Below are positions 44,062 through 55,445 of a stretch of 64,000 nucleotides of DNA, piece after piece. The stretch lies in contig MCGE01000054.1 in the NCBI GenBank assembly GCA_002105175.1, positions 1 through 64,000 of the forward strand, read 5' to 3'. The notes under the pieces were generated by a model. It was not told where the DNA came from, made no database searches, and was given only the letters and a program-made list of their open reading frames with translations. How positions within the stretch are numbered: the stretch's first letter is position 1; each line of letters starts with the position of its first letter. Position numbers and translations under genes: made by a program. Source of the DNA: Absidia repens. Lineage: Eukaryota > Mucoromycota > Mucoromycetes > Mucorales > Cunninghamellaceae.

Positions 44062-46372
44062 ATGACGATAGACGAAACTGTAGATAAACTCGGTCAAGGT
44101 AATATCAAAAAACAGTGTACATTTTTGTTAACTGGGTCCTTTCTACACCAACCCCATATTGACTGATATGACATTTTCTATTTTTTTTTTTTTTTATTTT
44201 TATAGACTTATCACTCAAAGACACCAAGCCACGACAAAGTAAGCCATTTCAAGTGGTTCTAGTCGACATTAAAAAGGCTGCTGAAGATAATATGATTCAC
44301 TGTGTTAAAAAGACTCTCGAAGAAAACGATTTGAAATTTGTTGCTTTATCTTACCGTTGGGGCGAATTACACGAGACGCTGATCGACACTGGCGTTGGTT
44401 ACACAGCAACCATCACATCGTTTAATTTAAATGATTTTTATCGGCTTTGCGAAATGATGACCATCGAATTGGATACAAAGCATATCGATTATGTATGGGT
44501 GGATGCTATCTGTGTGGATCAAAGCCCGGCAAAACGAAAAGCAACAATTCACCAAATGAGCAATATCTACGATCGCGCCACATATATATTAGCAGTACCC
44601 GATCTTCATGTGACTTATCTGAAAGGCGTATCGTTCAAAAATGAAGACACCATCGAGGGCTCCAGCAAATACCATATGGATCTTTACCACCTTCTTCACG
44701 GACATGTGTCCCAACTAGTGGCCTTGGATACAGCATTCCTCGATAAGGCCAACGTGCCAAAAGATCCTCCCGCATTAAGGCAATTGCTGCTTAAAAGCAC
44801 GAGTCATTTTGCATATAGTTGGTTGAAGTACATGCCACATCATTATCTTTATTGTCCTGTACAGCACCTCGATCACATCTGCGAAACCACCATCAATCAA
44901 GAGCGTCGCCAACACTGGAAAACGTGGATAAAAGGGAGTAGCAAGAATTCAAATGGAGAATTACATCAGTGCGACGAAAAGATTTGTTCTCTAGACTTGT
45001 ATCATGATGTACATTACGGTTCAACATATGACGTAAGGGATCAATTCGAAGCGTCTCAATGGAAATCCAAGATACTTCACAGAAGCAGCAGTATTCGACG
45101 ATCGATGGAATTTTTGGTGGGGCTCATCAAGGATTGGTCGACACGTGTGTGGGTGATCAGTGAATTCAATATCGCTAAAAAGAAAAACAATCTCAAATAC
45201 TGGTTTATTCAATTGGGTCATGACTCTGATGTACTTGAGACGTATAATGACATGGAGGGCGATGAAAAATTTACCTTTTTTAAATTTGATTTTAACAATC
45301 CTTGGGACAGGGGTGCCGGCATTGGTAATTACTACCGAAACGAACGTAGCACACGACAGACGAGAGCAGAAACTTCCAACCCAGTGTACAACCAGTTCCA
45401 TTATACTTTAAACAGTCAACTCAGTCAACAATCGTTTCTGCAGAACATTCTGATTTCCAAAGCGAGTAAAAATGGTAATTTGAAACAAAAACGAACCTTA
45501 GCCCGTCTTAATTTTTTTTTAAAAAAAAAAAAAAAAAAAAGATTTTACATTCTTTTTTATTTATTTATTTATTTTAAAATTCATTAGAAGATCGATTTTA
45601 CAGTATTTTGCCATTCTCACCATATCAAGACAGAAAACTGGAGGTGTCGCATTGGAAAATCAACACTATGCTATCCGTTAAATTGAAACTCTACGAAATC
45701 ATGCACACAACAGATAAATTATCACTGCTATTTTTGTCCGGTTATAGGTTTGCGATGTATAGCGGTGTTTTACCAACCTTTGCAACATCGACTTTATTTT
45801 CGACGTCCGAAATTGCGCACCAAATCCATCGTTCCATCGTGGATTTTTCGAATTTTGACGTAAAGGATCCATCCACCATTATGCTTTATCGTCATCACAG
45901 ACAAACCAACATCAACAATAACTACAATGATGGTGATGACGTTGACGATGACGATGACGATGATGATGATGATAAAGAGGACGGTGTTGACTCGTACCAA
46001 CACTATTTACGTTTGAAACCGAAAGAATATTTTGTGGCAAAGCACGATGAAAATGGGTGCGACAAAATTCATAGCATCACGGCCAACACGCGGCCAATTT
46101 TTAAACGTCTTGGCCTCCATGCTGATGATGAGAATGATGCTTCTACGTGTACTTTTGATGTTGTTTCTATCCCACTTGCTGTAATGCCACGTCAAGAATT
46201 TTCATATAAGGCTAATTATCGAGATGGTTTCCTCACTTTGATCGGATGCTTTGTTAGAAACAAATGGATTCTGTCACCTGAAACCAATGTAGACATTCTA
46301 ATTCCCAAAGACGACTACATCGACAACGACAGCGATGCTAAGCCCCATGTTACTTTTTTTGATATCTACTAA
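44062..46372 (+). CDS. HET-domain protein 3
   Basis: Exons 44,062-44,098 (MTIDETVDKLGQ), 44,206-45,474 and 45,588-46,372; introns of 107 and 113 nt, each with GT-AG and poly-T before the acceptor; 696 residues. HET blocks: ALSYRWGELHETL, YVWVDAICVDQ, MSNIYDRATYILAV. The C-terminal half again has an acidic run (DDDDDDDDDKEDG), YLRLKPKEYFV, FKRLGLHADDENDAS and TFFDIY at the end. It is the inverted counterpart of HET gene 2, and homology continues into both flanks (43,640-44,060 and 46,380-47,250). The central part of exon 2 is the most divergent between paralogues. It is intact and probably expressed, with a CT-rich leader just before the ATG. Confidence 0.9.
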
Positions 46373-46844
46373 AAAACACAAGATGTGCTATCGTTTAATA
46401 TTTTGCATGGTGATTGATTTAATAAACAGCTACATACGTACTTGGAAGGCAACTAATTATTGTTTCAATATTCAATCATTTATATCTATCATGCGTTACG
46501 GTACCATTATTGTGCCATAGAATCAACATTTGGTTTAGTTGATATAGGATAATCAAATATATTGAGTTTAACCAGAGAGGATAAGCTATTTTTTTTTTTT
46601 TTTTTTTTTGGTGGCTGACACACACTTTTCTACGATGAATGGCTCTACAGTATTGTGAGGTCCAAAGTTTTAAAAGACGGAACTTCTGGTCGATGTGAAT
46701 ATGTTAAATCCCGCCCACGTGGATTCTTTATTTTTTGTTTTCTCCCAGTTTTTTTTTTTCCCTGCACTCTTTCTTTTTTTTTTTTTTTTTTTGCTTTTCC
46801 TTCTTCATCATTAAAACCTTTATGGAGCACTAGTGGACTTGGGT

Positions 46845-47005
46845 TACTGTCAGGACTAGTTTAGATGGATTTTCAGATCAGGGATGACAAGATGCATGAG
46901 GAAACCTTTTCATTTGGAATTTCGAAGCTACAGCCTCTATCAGCTTAGTTTAATGTTAGTTTAACTATAGTTTGTTCATAGTTTGTCTATGCGTTTGAAC
47001 AAACC
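46845..47005 (+). repeat. Conserved ~200-nt element, copy 6 (forward, diverged)
   Basis: Core GATGCATGAGGAAACCTTTT near 46,890; downstream of HET gene 3 on the same strand. A partial second 3' arm ending TTGAATAAAG lies at about 47,150-47,235. Confidence 0.72.
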
Positions 47006-47294
47006 CTGAATATCTTTTACATGCTTCAATGGAAAAGTATGCCCCGATAGTATTCTCAAGTGTTGTGCAATAGATCCCGTTTTTATTAGCACCAACTCTT
47101 TAGATTAGTTTTGACCATTCTTCAAATATGCCATTCATTCATCTTGAAAGAGATCGGTGTCATGAGCCCGTCATTAGTTTAACTTTAGCTTTAATTTCGT
47201 CATACATTGTGTTCTCCTTGCATTTGAATAAAGTACTGTTCTAGTCTTGTTTTCATTCACCTCTCTCATACTGTATGATTTTCTTCAACAGTGG

Positions 47295-47296
47295 AT

Positions 47297-47335
<39 letters not shown>
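47295..47335. repeat. Poly-T tract
   Basis: About 35 T; a second run of ~45 T lies at 47,627-47,671. The sequence between them (47,340-47,620) has no convincing frame and ends in TTTCAATAAAAT. Confidence 0.9.
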
Positions 47336-47625
47336 GGTGACCCTTTTCAGCTTCATTTCAAGACATCCACAAATATTGATATCGGACGCGTGCAAGTTAC
47401 ATTAACACCTTCTTCCTCCATCTCCCCAATATTGAAAAAAAAGGGCGTTGACTCTGATGACTGGTCTACCTCTATACCGATAATAATCATATTAATGATA
47501 ATGACGAAAAATCAAGTGCTGAAGATAGTGAATTGCGGTCTTCTTCTTTTTTATTATTATTATCTGTATTCGTTTCAATAAAATATGCTCCATATGCTCC
47601 ATCGCAATTTATTCGATGTGTGTGC

Positions 47626-47626
<1 letters not shown>

Positions 47627-47672
<46 letters not shown>

Positions 47673-47875
47673 AAATGGGGTCGTGTTCAGCGCGTGACTG
47701 GACCCTGATAGTCTAGGAAAAAGGGGGAGGTGACCATTTTTTGCATGAATTTTGGTTCGAACGCCGCTGGCGAAATAGCGTATATTCTGTGCATGAACAA
47801 AGAAAATCCGTCGCAATATCACTCGGATACACATTCGTTACTGTTGTCGTACAGTAATAATTATCATTTAAAGGC
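47627..47875 (+). repeat. Dispersed repeat with ~60-codon ORF, copy 4
   Basis: Poly-T then MGSCSARDWTLIV; the next codon is TAG, and GGGGGAGGTGACC adds bases. Several differences from the other copies are synonymous (GCC/GCG, ACG/ACC). The GGTTCGAACGCC core is retained. Confidence 0.55.
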
Positions 47876-48006
47876 ACAAAAACAAAAACAAAAACAAAAA
47901 ACTAGGGGACATGGAACCGGGCATGATACCTAGACTGATTTTTACCCTTTGTTACCCTGGGCTGTTTTTTTTTTTTTTCTTTTTTTTTTTTTTTTGTGAG
48001 TCGCAA

Positions 48007-48641
48007 TTATGTAGAAACCCTGACAAAAGAACAAGTATAAATGTATCCCACTCTACCTATTTTTCCCTCATCCTCTTTTGCTCCTTCTAGCTGGACGGTT
48101 GACACTGACAGATAACCTTTATTTCTACTTTTTATGTTTATAGATATGATCTCCTTCTTGCCACTATTGGATTGTTCTTGTGAATGCAGGGGAGGGGATA
48201 TTATCAAATGGAGGCTGTGCGCATCTTTCCATTTGAAAAATGACAGTTTGACAAAAAAAACATACACACACATAGAAACCATCTCGTTTTAGTAAAAATT
48301 GGAGGTTTATAAATAAATAAATAAAAATGTTCAATCCTCCCCTTCCCATCATATCATAGCCAAGGGAAATGGCGGTGGGGGGAGGACGTCGATCCGTTAC
48401 TTTTAGTTTTTCCCCTTATTTTGATGGTGATGTGCCTTGTACAACCCAGGCATTGACCAACTTTAAAACGAGCCTCGGATAAATAAAGGTCCGAAAACGT
48501 CATGTCGCGATCTAAAGAGGTTAGATATCTGGTTAAAGAAGTGGAGTAAATCTTGTGACCAAATGGCGTATTTTGGTTGCTGGAGTGGTCGCACAACCTA
48601 AAATTAAACATCTTGCATATCCCTCGCTCCTCCCCCCACAA
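48007..48641 (-). CDS. Possible minus-strand gene, unknown function
   Basis: Two coding-like blocks on minus: about 48,606-48,354 after a TTTAATTTTAG acceptor (LCDHSSNQNTPFGHK, LTRYLTSLDRDMTFSDLYLS, KVGQCLGCTRHITIKIRG), and 48,282-48,007 (KWKDAHSLHLIISPP, GYLSVSTVQLEGAKEDEGK). Whether they belong to one transcript is unclear; a donor at GTAACG would be needed. A possible earlier exon lies near 48,860-48,790 (MTTSDNTFFFL). No family recognised. Confidence 0.3.
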
Positions 48642-48989
48642 AAAAAAAAAAAAAAAAAGAAAAAAAAAATTGCCCTGATAAGGAAAACAATGTTTGACAG
48701 AATCAAATCCCCTTTTTTATTACCAATCTCAATTTTTAAGAAATACATTCACCGTCGTGTAAATCCCTCATTTTTTTTTTTCTGCTATTAGCTACAAGAG
48801 AGGTAGTGGGATGTGACAAAAAAAAAAAAGTGTTGTCAGACGTAGTCATCGTGTATACCTGTAAGAAGTGTAAAAGTAAGAGCGAGTCAACGAAGAAAAA
48901 AAAAATCGGTGAGAAAAAAAAAAGGAGGGAGGCGATATTGTTATGGTTGGGTGGCCCAGGGTCGAAAAAAAGATATGCTTTTCCTTGAT

Positions 48990-48999
48990 TTGTATATAA
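48990..48999 (+). promoter_or_regulatory. TATA box of the small secreted-protein gene
   Basis: GTATATAAAC about 80 bp before the ATG at 49,079, followed by a pyrimidine-rich leader. Confidence 0.55.
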
Positions 49000-49078
49000 A
49001 CCCGCTCCCACGAGTTATAAACAGGTATTTGTCTTCATCCTAACAACAAAACTCTTCTTTACTTTTTCAAAAAAAAAA

Positions 49079-49444
49079 TGGCAAGAAACTTGGCTGCTTT
49101 ATTGATTTTCCTCTTTGCTACTGTTCATTTGTCTTGGCCAATAGCCACTGTGGCAAAAATGCATGGGTGTCGTTCGAAATCAATTCCGATGATGGCAAGC
49201 AAACGTGTGTGATATGATCATTACCAGTGGCAAGGAGTCCAACACGTTCCCTACCGATATTGCCATGCGGTCTCTCAGTGACTGTGCTTTCCATAACTAT
49301 GGCTGTACTGGCACTTGGAATGGCGATCGATGGAACTATTGCTGTAACAAGGCCAGTGATCGTACCAATGGCATGCATGGTTCTGGCAATGTGGAATTCA
49401 GCTGCTCCGATGGTCCTTACACCTGTTACGATTTTAGATGGTGA
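49079..49444 (+). pseudogene. Small cysteine-rich secreted protein gene, frame-broken
   Basis: The first frame gives a signal peptide (MARNLAALLIFLFATVHLS). The coding-like continuation (NSHCGKNAWVSFEINSDDGK) is in another frame from ~49,139. A third frame carries the rest from ~49,207 (IITSGKESNTF, DCAFHNYGCTGTWNGDRW, NYCCNKASDRTNG, EFSCSDGPYTCYDFRW). One missing base near 49,137 and an extra GT in GTGTGTGATATG near 49,207 would explain both changes. The mature part would hold eight cysteines, as in small secreted proteins or effectors; no family is identified and no activity is claimed. A TATA box upstream and (AAAT)n at 49,485-49,505 mark the gene ends. Confidence 0.65.
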
Positions 49445-49505
49445 AACTAATACCATCACCCACCACCCGATGAAATGATATATTATAAATAAATAAATAA
49501 ATAAA

Positions 49506-50089
49506 GTCTTTTTTTAGTTTTATGGAACTTTACTTTTTCATTAACGGCGTTGATATATGATATCTTCTATGCGTTTTATCTCCTTTATATAAGGATATTT
49601 ATTTTACTTGTATTTGACCAGGGGTAGATATATACGCAATTATCTGGATACATCATTTCTTTTTCAATAATGGTATTTTAGCACCCCCCCCAAAAAAAAA
49701 ATAGCAGGAGCCCATAAAAAAAAGATATAGTGAGAGAAAAAAACGTTGTTGACCATCGCGCCCCGAAGACTACAACATCAAAGTCAAAGCCCTGGTACAT
49801 CCCTTTCGTAAGCGTGCGCCTTTCATATTCGTCGTTTGATAATAAAAAGAGCTTCATAAATTCCCCCTTTTCATCAACCTATAAAACCAATTCAATCCTT
49901 GGTATAAGGCACACACGCTAACGATCATCCTTTTGGCGTTGATAGTCACTTGGTCCATGAAAGTAGCCTAGTACCTCATAATTTTACATACACATACACA
50001 CACGTAGTGGCTTTTTTTTTAGCGTGACAAAAGAAAACATATAACAAATACAACGATAGTGATTTAAAAGACAACAGGTACATGTATTT
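49506..50089. other. Non-coding stretch
   Basis: AT-rich DNA with a C/A run at 49,684-49,700. A leader-like CTATAAAACCAATTCAATCC at 49,880 suggests a start site, but no convincing frame follows. Confidence 0.45.
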
Positions 50090-50295
50090 TATTGCAAATG
50101 TATATATAATAATGTAAGAAAAAAAAACTAATCTAATGACGGTTTTCCGTGAAACTGATCTAAGATGGAAGACGAATCTATGAAGTCATGGCGTCTTTGA
50201 TTTCAAAATGAAAGGGTTTCCCCATCATGTTTCTATTGCATTTTAAAAATGCCGCTTATTCACTTTCTAACGACTAATCCAAGTTGCCCATCACC
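50090..50295 (-). repeat. Conserved ~200-nt element, copy 13 (reverse)
   Basis: Core AAAATGAAAGGGTTTCCCCA near 50,206; hairpin GCATTTT/AAAATGC at 50,239-50,253. Confidence 0.8.
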
Positions 50296-50559
50296 TGTAG
50301 AGATTCAATGATGTTCTTTCCAAGAAGGAGCAACCCCCCACAGAAATCGAAGATGCTGTGGTCGGAGTTTGTGTACTTTTTACAATCCTCTTTTTTTTCT
50401 GCGCGGGGGGGAACAGAAAATTGAAGATAGGGCCTGTGCAAAAATTTGTCAATACAATAACACACAGCCTAATATAAAAAAAAAAGGATCATCAATAGAC
50501 CATTATCATCAAATATCATATTGTTTTTTTAAATGCATCGAACGTACACATACAAAAAA

Positions 50560-52099
50560 AAAAAAAAAAAAAAAAAAAGGTGATAAAGGAGGCGACAAAC
50601 TGTTGAGTTGATGAAAAAAAACCAACCATTTTGGGAGTAACTTATATTCGGGGAACATGTCAAAAAAATTGGTAGTCTGTAACACGAAAGCCCAATGCGG
50701 TGCTACAAGTTTGTTTCAAGAAGAAAACTTTATCTTCTAACGATTTCAGTTTTAATAGTAATGGAGAGCTTACAGTAAATGAATGATTTCTTATAGAGCA
50801 ACGAGTTGGGCGAGGGGTGGAAGGGCTCAGTTAGTATGCCATACTGCCTTGGTAACCTTTTGGTTCCTGATGTTTTTTTTTTTTTTCTGCGAGATTTTGA
50901 CAACCGCCACCATCCACTCTGTTTAAAGGGGCGGATAGTACTACATGAAGGTGGAGCGGCTCGGTGATAGTCATTAAAATTCAAGGAGAATGCTTTTTGT
51001 CAAGCATTTTTCAAGTTTTCTGTGTTCGAGGAAAAAAGCTTCAAAAAAAAAGGCAAATTTTCGTTTGGACATGTGGTCATTCTATTGACTGAAAAATGTT
51101 GACACGTCAAATGTGGTTTGGGCAACGTGAGAGCATTTAAAATGGCGCATTGATATGGTGCGGTTCAGTGGGAATATAAAGTAAACCATAACCATTACAA
51201 TATTTTTATGTCAAGATATTCAATTTTAAATCTTTCTGACACATGCAAGTAATCATCAGTCAGAGAACAATGCAACCTCCCCGTCTATAGTGGCTGTGGC
51301 ACAGACACAGCACGTTCTATATTCTATTAGCAGAACTAACTCTACTCATACCATTCCCCCTCCCCTCCAATATCCCCATACACACACGGAACAACCCTCC
51401 ATACCGCTAAAAAAAAAAACATATAAATCCGCTAAAAAAGCGCCGGGAGAGCCTTCCAAAAGTAGTAATACTTGCTATGGCTTTCCAAACCAATAAAAAA
51501 AATAATAAACCCCCCCCATCAAACATAGACAGTGTACCGCAATAGAATAGTTTGTCGAATAGTCTACCGCAATAGAATAGTATGTAAAGTAGCCTATCAT
51601 AGTAGGATAGCTTAGGAATAGGTTATATTTAATGGTGACTACTTTAAGACTACCGACCATTTCATGGGACATAGGGGGGGAGAAAGTGCATAAGACAACT
51701 GGTAGTGTTTGGTGACAATAACTCACGAAACAGCTACAATAGGGCTATTGTTTAATATCAAACAAGGTACTAGAATGTTTGGTTAAAAGGACGTATTTTA
51801 TTAAAACATATTGGTAGATACTAAAACTAAATACAACGGGGGATGTTCATTGTAACAAGAGATGAGAGAGTCAATTGGATCGGAAGAGAGTTTAGGAATG
51901 GGCAACACTAGGCTAAAGTGAACAATGAAAAAACGAGATCTAATATACTGTATGATACATGAGGAGAACTGTCAATTGGAAACTCTTGTAGAAACAGGAA
52001 TAACAACTAAAGCTAATCTAACGGGGTGATGGTAAAAGGGATCTATTACAAAAGTCATGAAAGAGACAATTCAGACATTTTTTCTTTGAAGCAAGTAAA
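50560..52099. repeat. Partial copy of the duplicated unit
   Basis: Matches 60,940-62,500 almost throughout, including the LINE target region (here TTTTGGGAGTAACTTATATTC, no insertion) and the GCAATAGAATAG repeats. It starts after a poly-A at 50,554-50,578, and gene A is absent. Confidence 0.85.
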
Positions 52100-52295
52100 A
52101 AGACCCATATTTTATTCAGATTTAGATACACAAACTATGGACAATTTAAGACTAAGCTAATGAAGTCATCTAATGATGGCTTCAGATCCTAGATCCAAAA
52201 TGAAAGGGTTTCCCATGCATGTTGTCATCCTGAGCTGAAACCCCTCTAAACTAGTCCTAACCCTAATCTAAGTCCATCATGATCTCAAAGAAGTT
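52100..52295 (-). repeat. Conserved ~200-nt element, copy 14 (reverse)
   Basis: Core AAAATGAAAGGGTTTCCCAT near 52,197. Confidence 0.8.
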
Positions 52296-52543
52296 GAATG
52301 ATGAAGAAAAAAAGAAAAAAGAAAAAGAAACAAAGAGCGAAAAAAAAAGTGACAAAATTAAAAAAAAAACTTCACGTGGGAGGGGTTTCATTCTGTGTTC
52401 CTGTGTGTCTGAATCGGGATAGCTAGTTTTTTTTGGGGGTATAAACTACGACAAAGAAAATTCTCTCTCCCTCTCCTTTTTTTTTTTTTTTTTTTTGCAA
52501 TAATCAACACCATTCAATATCATCAACATTGTAGTTCTTTTCC

Positions 52544-52651
52544 ATGATAAGGCTCAACCACGATTCAATATTAGCCATGAGGAGACTCCTCATTTTTACA
52601 GCAGCCAACAGTGACGTGTATGATACGTGTGTACATATTTATAGCAACTAA
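52544..52651 (+). CDS. Conserved small ORF, 35-codon variant
   Basis: Same frame as 12,106 and 20,705, with an in-frame 15-nt deletion after FTAAN. Followed by the transposon terminus at 52,682-52,712 (CTCTGAAATGGAGCAACCC), after which gene B is replaced by gene C. Confidence 0.35.
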   Translation: MIRLNHDSILAMRRLLIFTAANSDVYDTCVHIYSN

Positions 52652-52739
52652 CAACATTTCATGGAGGCAGCTTCGTACCTTCCTCTTCTGAAAATCCTCT
52701 GAAATGGAGCAACCCTTTTCTTTTTTTTCCTGTACGTCC

Positions 52740-53636
52740 CAACACCATCAACCAGGAAGCAAACACAGCAACCAGCATATCTATCAGTAAACGTCGACCA
52801 GATGCCTGTATTGATTATTTACAAGGGGGTATATTTCCACGAAACCTATGGATTTGGTGAGGTTGAAGTGCTCCATGGAAAACGACAATTAATCAACGAA
52901 ATCCTTCAAGGGACAGCAGAAAATAGAAGGTATATTAGCACGGGTGTCGAAAAAATTGGCAAAACACCGACGAATGTGAGTCCGCCGGTGCCGCTCTTGC
53001 AGGGGAGGGACATGTCAACGCCGGTCTGGACTTGGCCGATTTATTTGGTTTAGGTAAACGGATGGCTTGGGCTACAAGTGCGTGAAGATGCCGCAGTACT
53101 TCCATCATCGTCGACCTCAACTTCTCCGCTCTCATCAGCTACCATTATACTCCGAGCAATCATGGAAAATCGAAGGATCTTATTCGGCTTGGTGTCTTTT
53201 CCAAGAATGCGATTGACCATGACAAATTGAAAGGTGTGTTATCGTTTTAAGCGATTGGTAAGTATGAATCTAGACGTTACTTCTGAGGTATTTATTCCCT
53301 TATTTTTTCTTTTTTTTTTGTTATATATTTTTAGGTAACCATGTTACATTCTATATCATGAAGCTGATGTCCGATGGTCTTTATGTCATGTTGGAAATTG
53401 CTCACATTCAAGTACCTGGCTCGCTATATGAATTATATCGTATTTATCACACTTAGGCGATCTTCTCAACGTGGTCCAGGCCTTTTACGACGAATGTGGT
53501 GATGCTAACACAAGTGGAGAAAGGGCAATGGTTGAAATTCGACAAAGAGCGACGATAATGACATCTGAAGTCATTCGTGTGGTGGAACCAATTCGACGCA
53601 ACAAACGACCATGCAACACAGCTTATTATTATTGAT
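52740..53636 (+). pseudogene. Gene C, copy 2 (degraded; PD-(D/E)XK-like core suspected)
   Basis: Pieces in successive frames: ISISKRRPDACIDYLQGGIF (52,776 on), then HETYGFGEVEVLHGKRQ (52,838 on), LNFSALISYHY and IRLGVFSKNAIDHDKLKG up to an internal TAA and a GTAAGT donor (53,260). After the intron come VTFYIMKLMSDGLYVMLEI...PGSLYEL and, after a +1 shift at ~53,440, LGDLLNVVQAFYDECGDAN...NTAYYY-stop at 53,634-53,636. RPD followed by GEVEV resembles PD...ExK of restriction-like nucleases with Lys changed to Glu; this is inference. The FYI..L.SDGLY.M.E signature ties it to gene C copy 1. It sits immediately right of a transposon terminus. Confidence 0.6.
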
Positions 53637-54029
53637 TAGTTTATCCCCTCCGCTTCTTCCTGCCCTTCTTGTTGTTCTCTCTGATCATATATCTCTGTTT
53701 TATATCTTCTTAATAAATCATATTCATCTTTTTATTTTTATTTTTATTATTTTGAATGATTGTTATCAACTTGGGATTCGGATAATTCGGGAATGGGAAA
53801 ATCAAAAAATAGGGGACCAATCTGCCAGTATGGGAAACACCAATGTCAGTTTTACTTGTCGCACATTTTGTAATCGGTGTCGCACTTGAAAGAAACAGAT
53901 GTCGGATTTCCAAAAAGCAATCGTAGGGATTTTTTGATCAACTTAACGCGCTTTTGGTATTTGACTTGTCACCAAATCAGTCGTTGGGGTATCGTACCTC
54001 CTACCGCCTACCGCCTACCACCTACCAAC

Positions 54030-54137
54030 TATCACCTATCACCTACTACATACTACATACTACATACTACATACTACATACTACATACTACATACTACAT
54101 ACTACATACTACATACTACATACTACATACTACATAA
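54030..54137. repeat. Heptamer satellite (TACTACA)n
   Basis: About 14 copies of a 7-bp unit, preceded by degenerate CTACCGCC-type units from 54,000. Confidence 0.95.
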
Positions 54138-54269
54138 TGAAAAAAAAGACAATGTATAAAGACAAAGGTACAAAAAAGGATTTATTGGGTATAAACATAA
54201 AAATATCATCTACAAAAAAAGATAAAGATAAATTATACTAAGTAAGATTTCCATGGAAGCAATCATCAA

Positions 54270-54880
54270 GGAGGTATATGGAATGGTGAATATATCCATG
54301 AAAGCCATTGTGAGTCACCATATTTCACGCTCCCAACATCCCTGTAGATAACGTGCCAGAGTCCAGCGATGCTTCTTTCTTGATCTAGTATTTTACCTTG
54401 GACCAGAGTTGTTCGGTTGGATTGAGTTCCGGAGAGTAGGGGTGAGATAAGCGAAGTAGTCGGTATCCATGGTCAGCAAGTGGTTGTTCTATGTTTTTCG
54501 ATTGCTATATTGTCCATAACTATATAGCAGTTTTTTTTGAATTCAGAGTACGTGTTTGCTTCATCAAATCATTCTTCCTATCCATTTGCGTCGTTGTACG
54601 TCCTAACAGAAAGCGAAAAGAAGTGATAATGAGTACAAACTACCATGTTATACACTATTGTTTAGACTTACGTTGATAACACGGCAAAAAATGGGCGTCG
54701 ATAGGCCAGAAAGAGGACCATGTGTTCGTAGTTGGGTTTCATAAGTGGCTTAAAGACCGACAGTATGCTAGGGACATTTGTCGACCTTCATCCAAGTTCT
54801 GGCTTCCCAAAAGGTGCTCCCCATAGATAAACGTGTGGACAAAACGCAGCTTATCTATAAAAAAAATCAAGTGTAATATC
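54270..54880 (-). pseudogene. Tc1/mariner (IS630-type) transposase relic
   Basis: On minus: KLRFVHTFIYGE, FWPIDAHFLPCYQ before a GTAAGT donor (54,671), a short intron to CTGTTAG, then CYIVMDNIAIEKH (second catalytic Asp in MDN) and HPYSPELNPTEQLWSKVK (third catalytic acid in NPTE). Stops and frame changes interrupt it (e.g. after SKVKY). No terminal inverted repeats were identified. Family assignment is strong from the SPELNP-EQ-W motif. Confidence 0.8.
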
Positions 54881-54945
54881 ATAACATACCCCACATCCTA
54901 TACTTTTTTCAATATGCTTACCTGAAGATCTAAGAGTTGGGAAGT

Positions 54946-55445
54946 AGCCTATTTCATTCGCATCCACAAGGCAGCAGCATCAGGAAGATGGTGTGCATCA
55001 CCACATCACCAACCTACTACATACTGGAGCAGAAGTGAGTAGCCAAGGAAAGCTACTTGCGTCCGAAATAAGCTGAGGACAGCAGGAAAAGGGTAATGCC
55101 TTGTATCAGTTTCTTGGAACTAATATCCCTTCAGCATACGTTCCGCTCTTTCGCCTTCTTTTTCGGTAGAGTCCCCACGTAATGCACTTCCAACCTACGA
55201 TTGATTGATAGCCTATTTCATTCGCATCCACAAGGCAGTAGCATCAGGAAGATGGTGTGCATCACCACATCACCAACCTACTACATACTGGAGCAGAAGT
55301 GAGTAGCCAAGGAAAGCTACTTGCGTCCCGAAATAAGCTGAGGACAGCAGGAAAAGGGTAATGCCTTGTATCAGTTTCTTTGTACTAATATCCTTCAGCA
55401 TACGTTCCGCTCTTTCGCCTTCTTTTTTCGGTAGAGTCCCCGCAC
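54946..55445. repeat. ~265-bp tandem direct repeat (two units)
   Basis: AGCCTATTTCATTCGCATCC starts at 54,946 and 55,211. Each unit ends in TCGGTAGAGTCCCC, the same tail as the otherwise different 225-bp repeats at 1-400 and 56,456-56,870. Confidence 0.9.

Noticed and set aside
47750..47770. Pol III B-box-like GGTTCGAACGCC in the ~60-codon repeat
   Set aside because: Other copies read GGTTCAAACGCC and no convincing A box lies at the right distance; SINE origin not supported on this ground.
53877..54241. Plus frames rich in YILHTT
   Set aside because: Translation of the heptamer satellite; it looks CRISPR-like only in periodicity, with no spacers.
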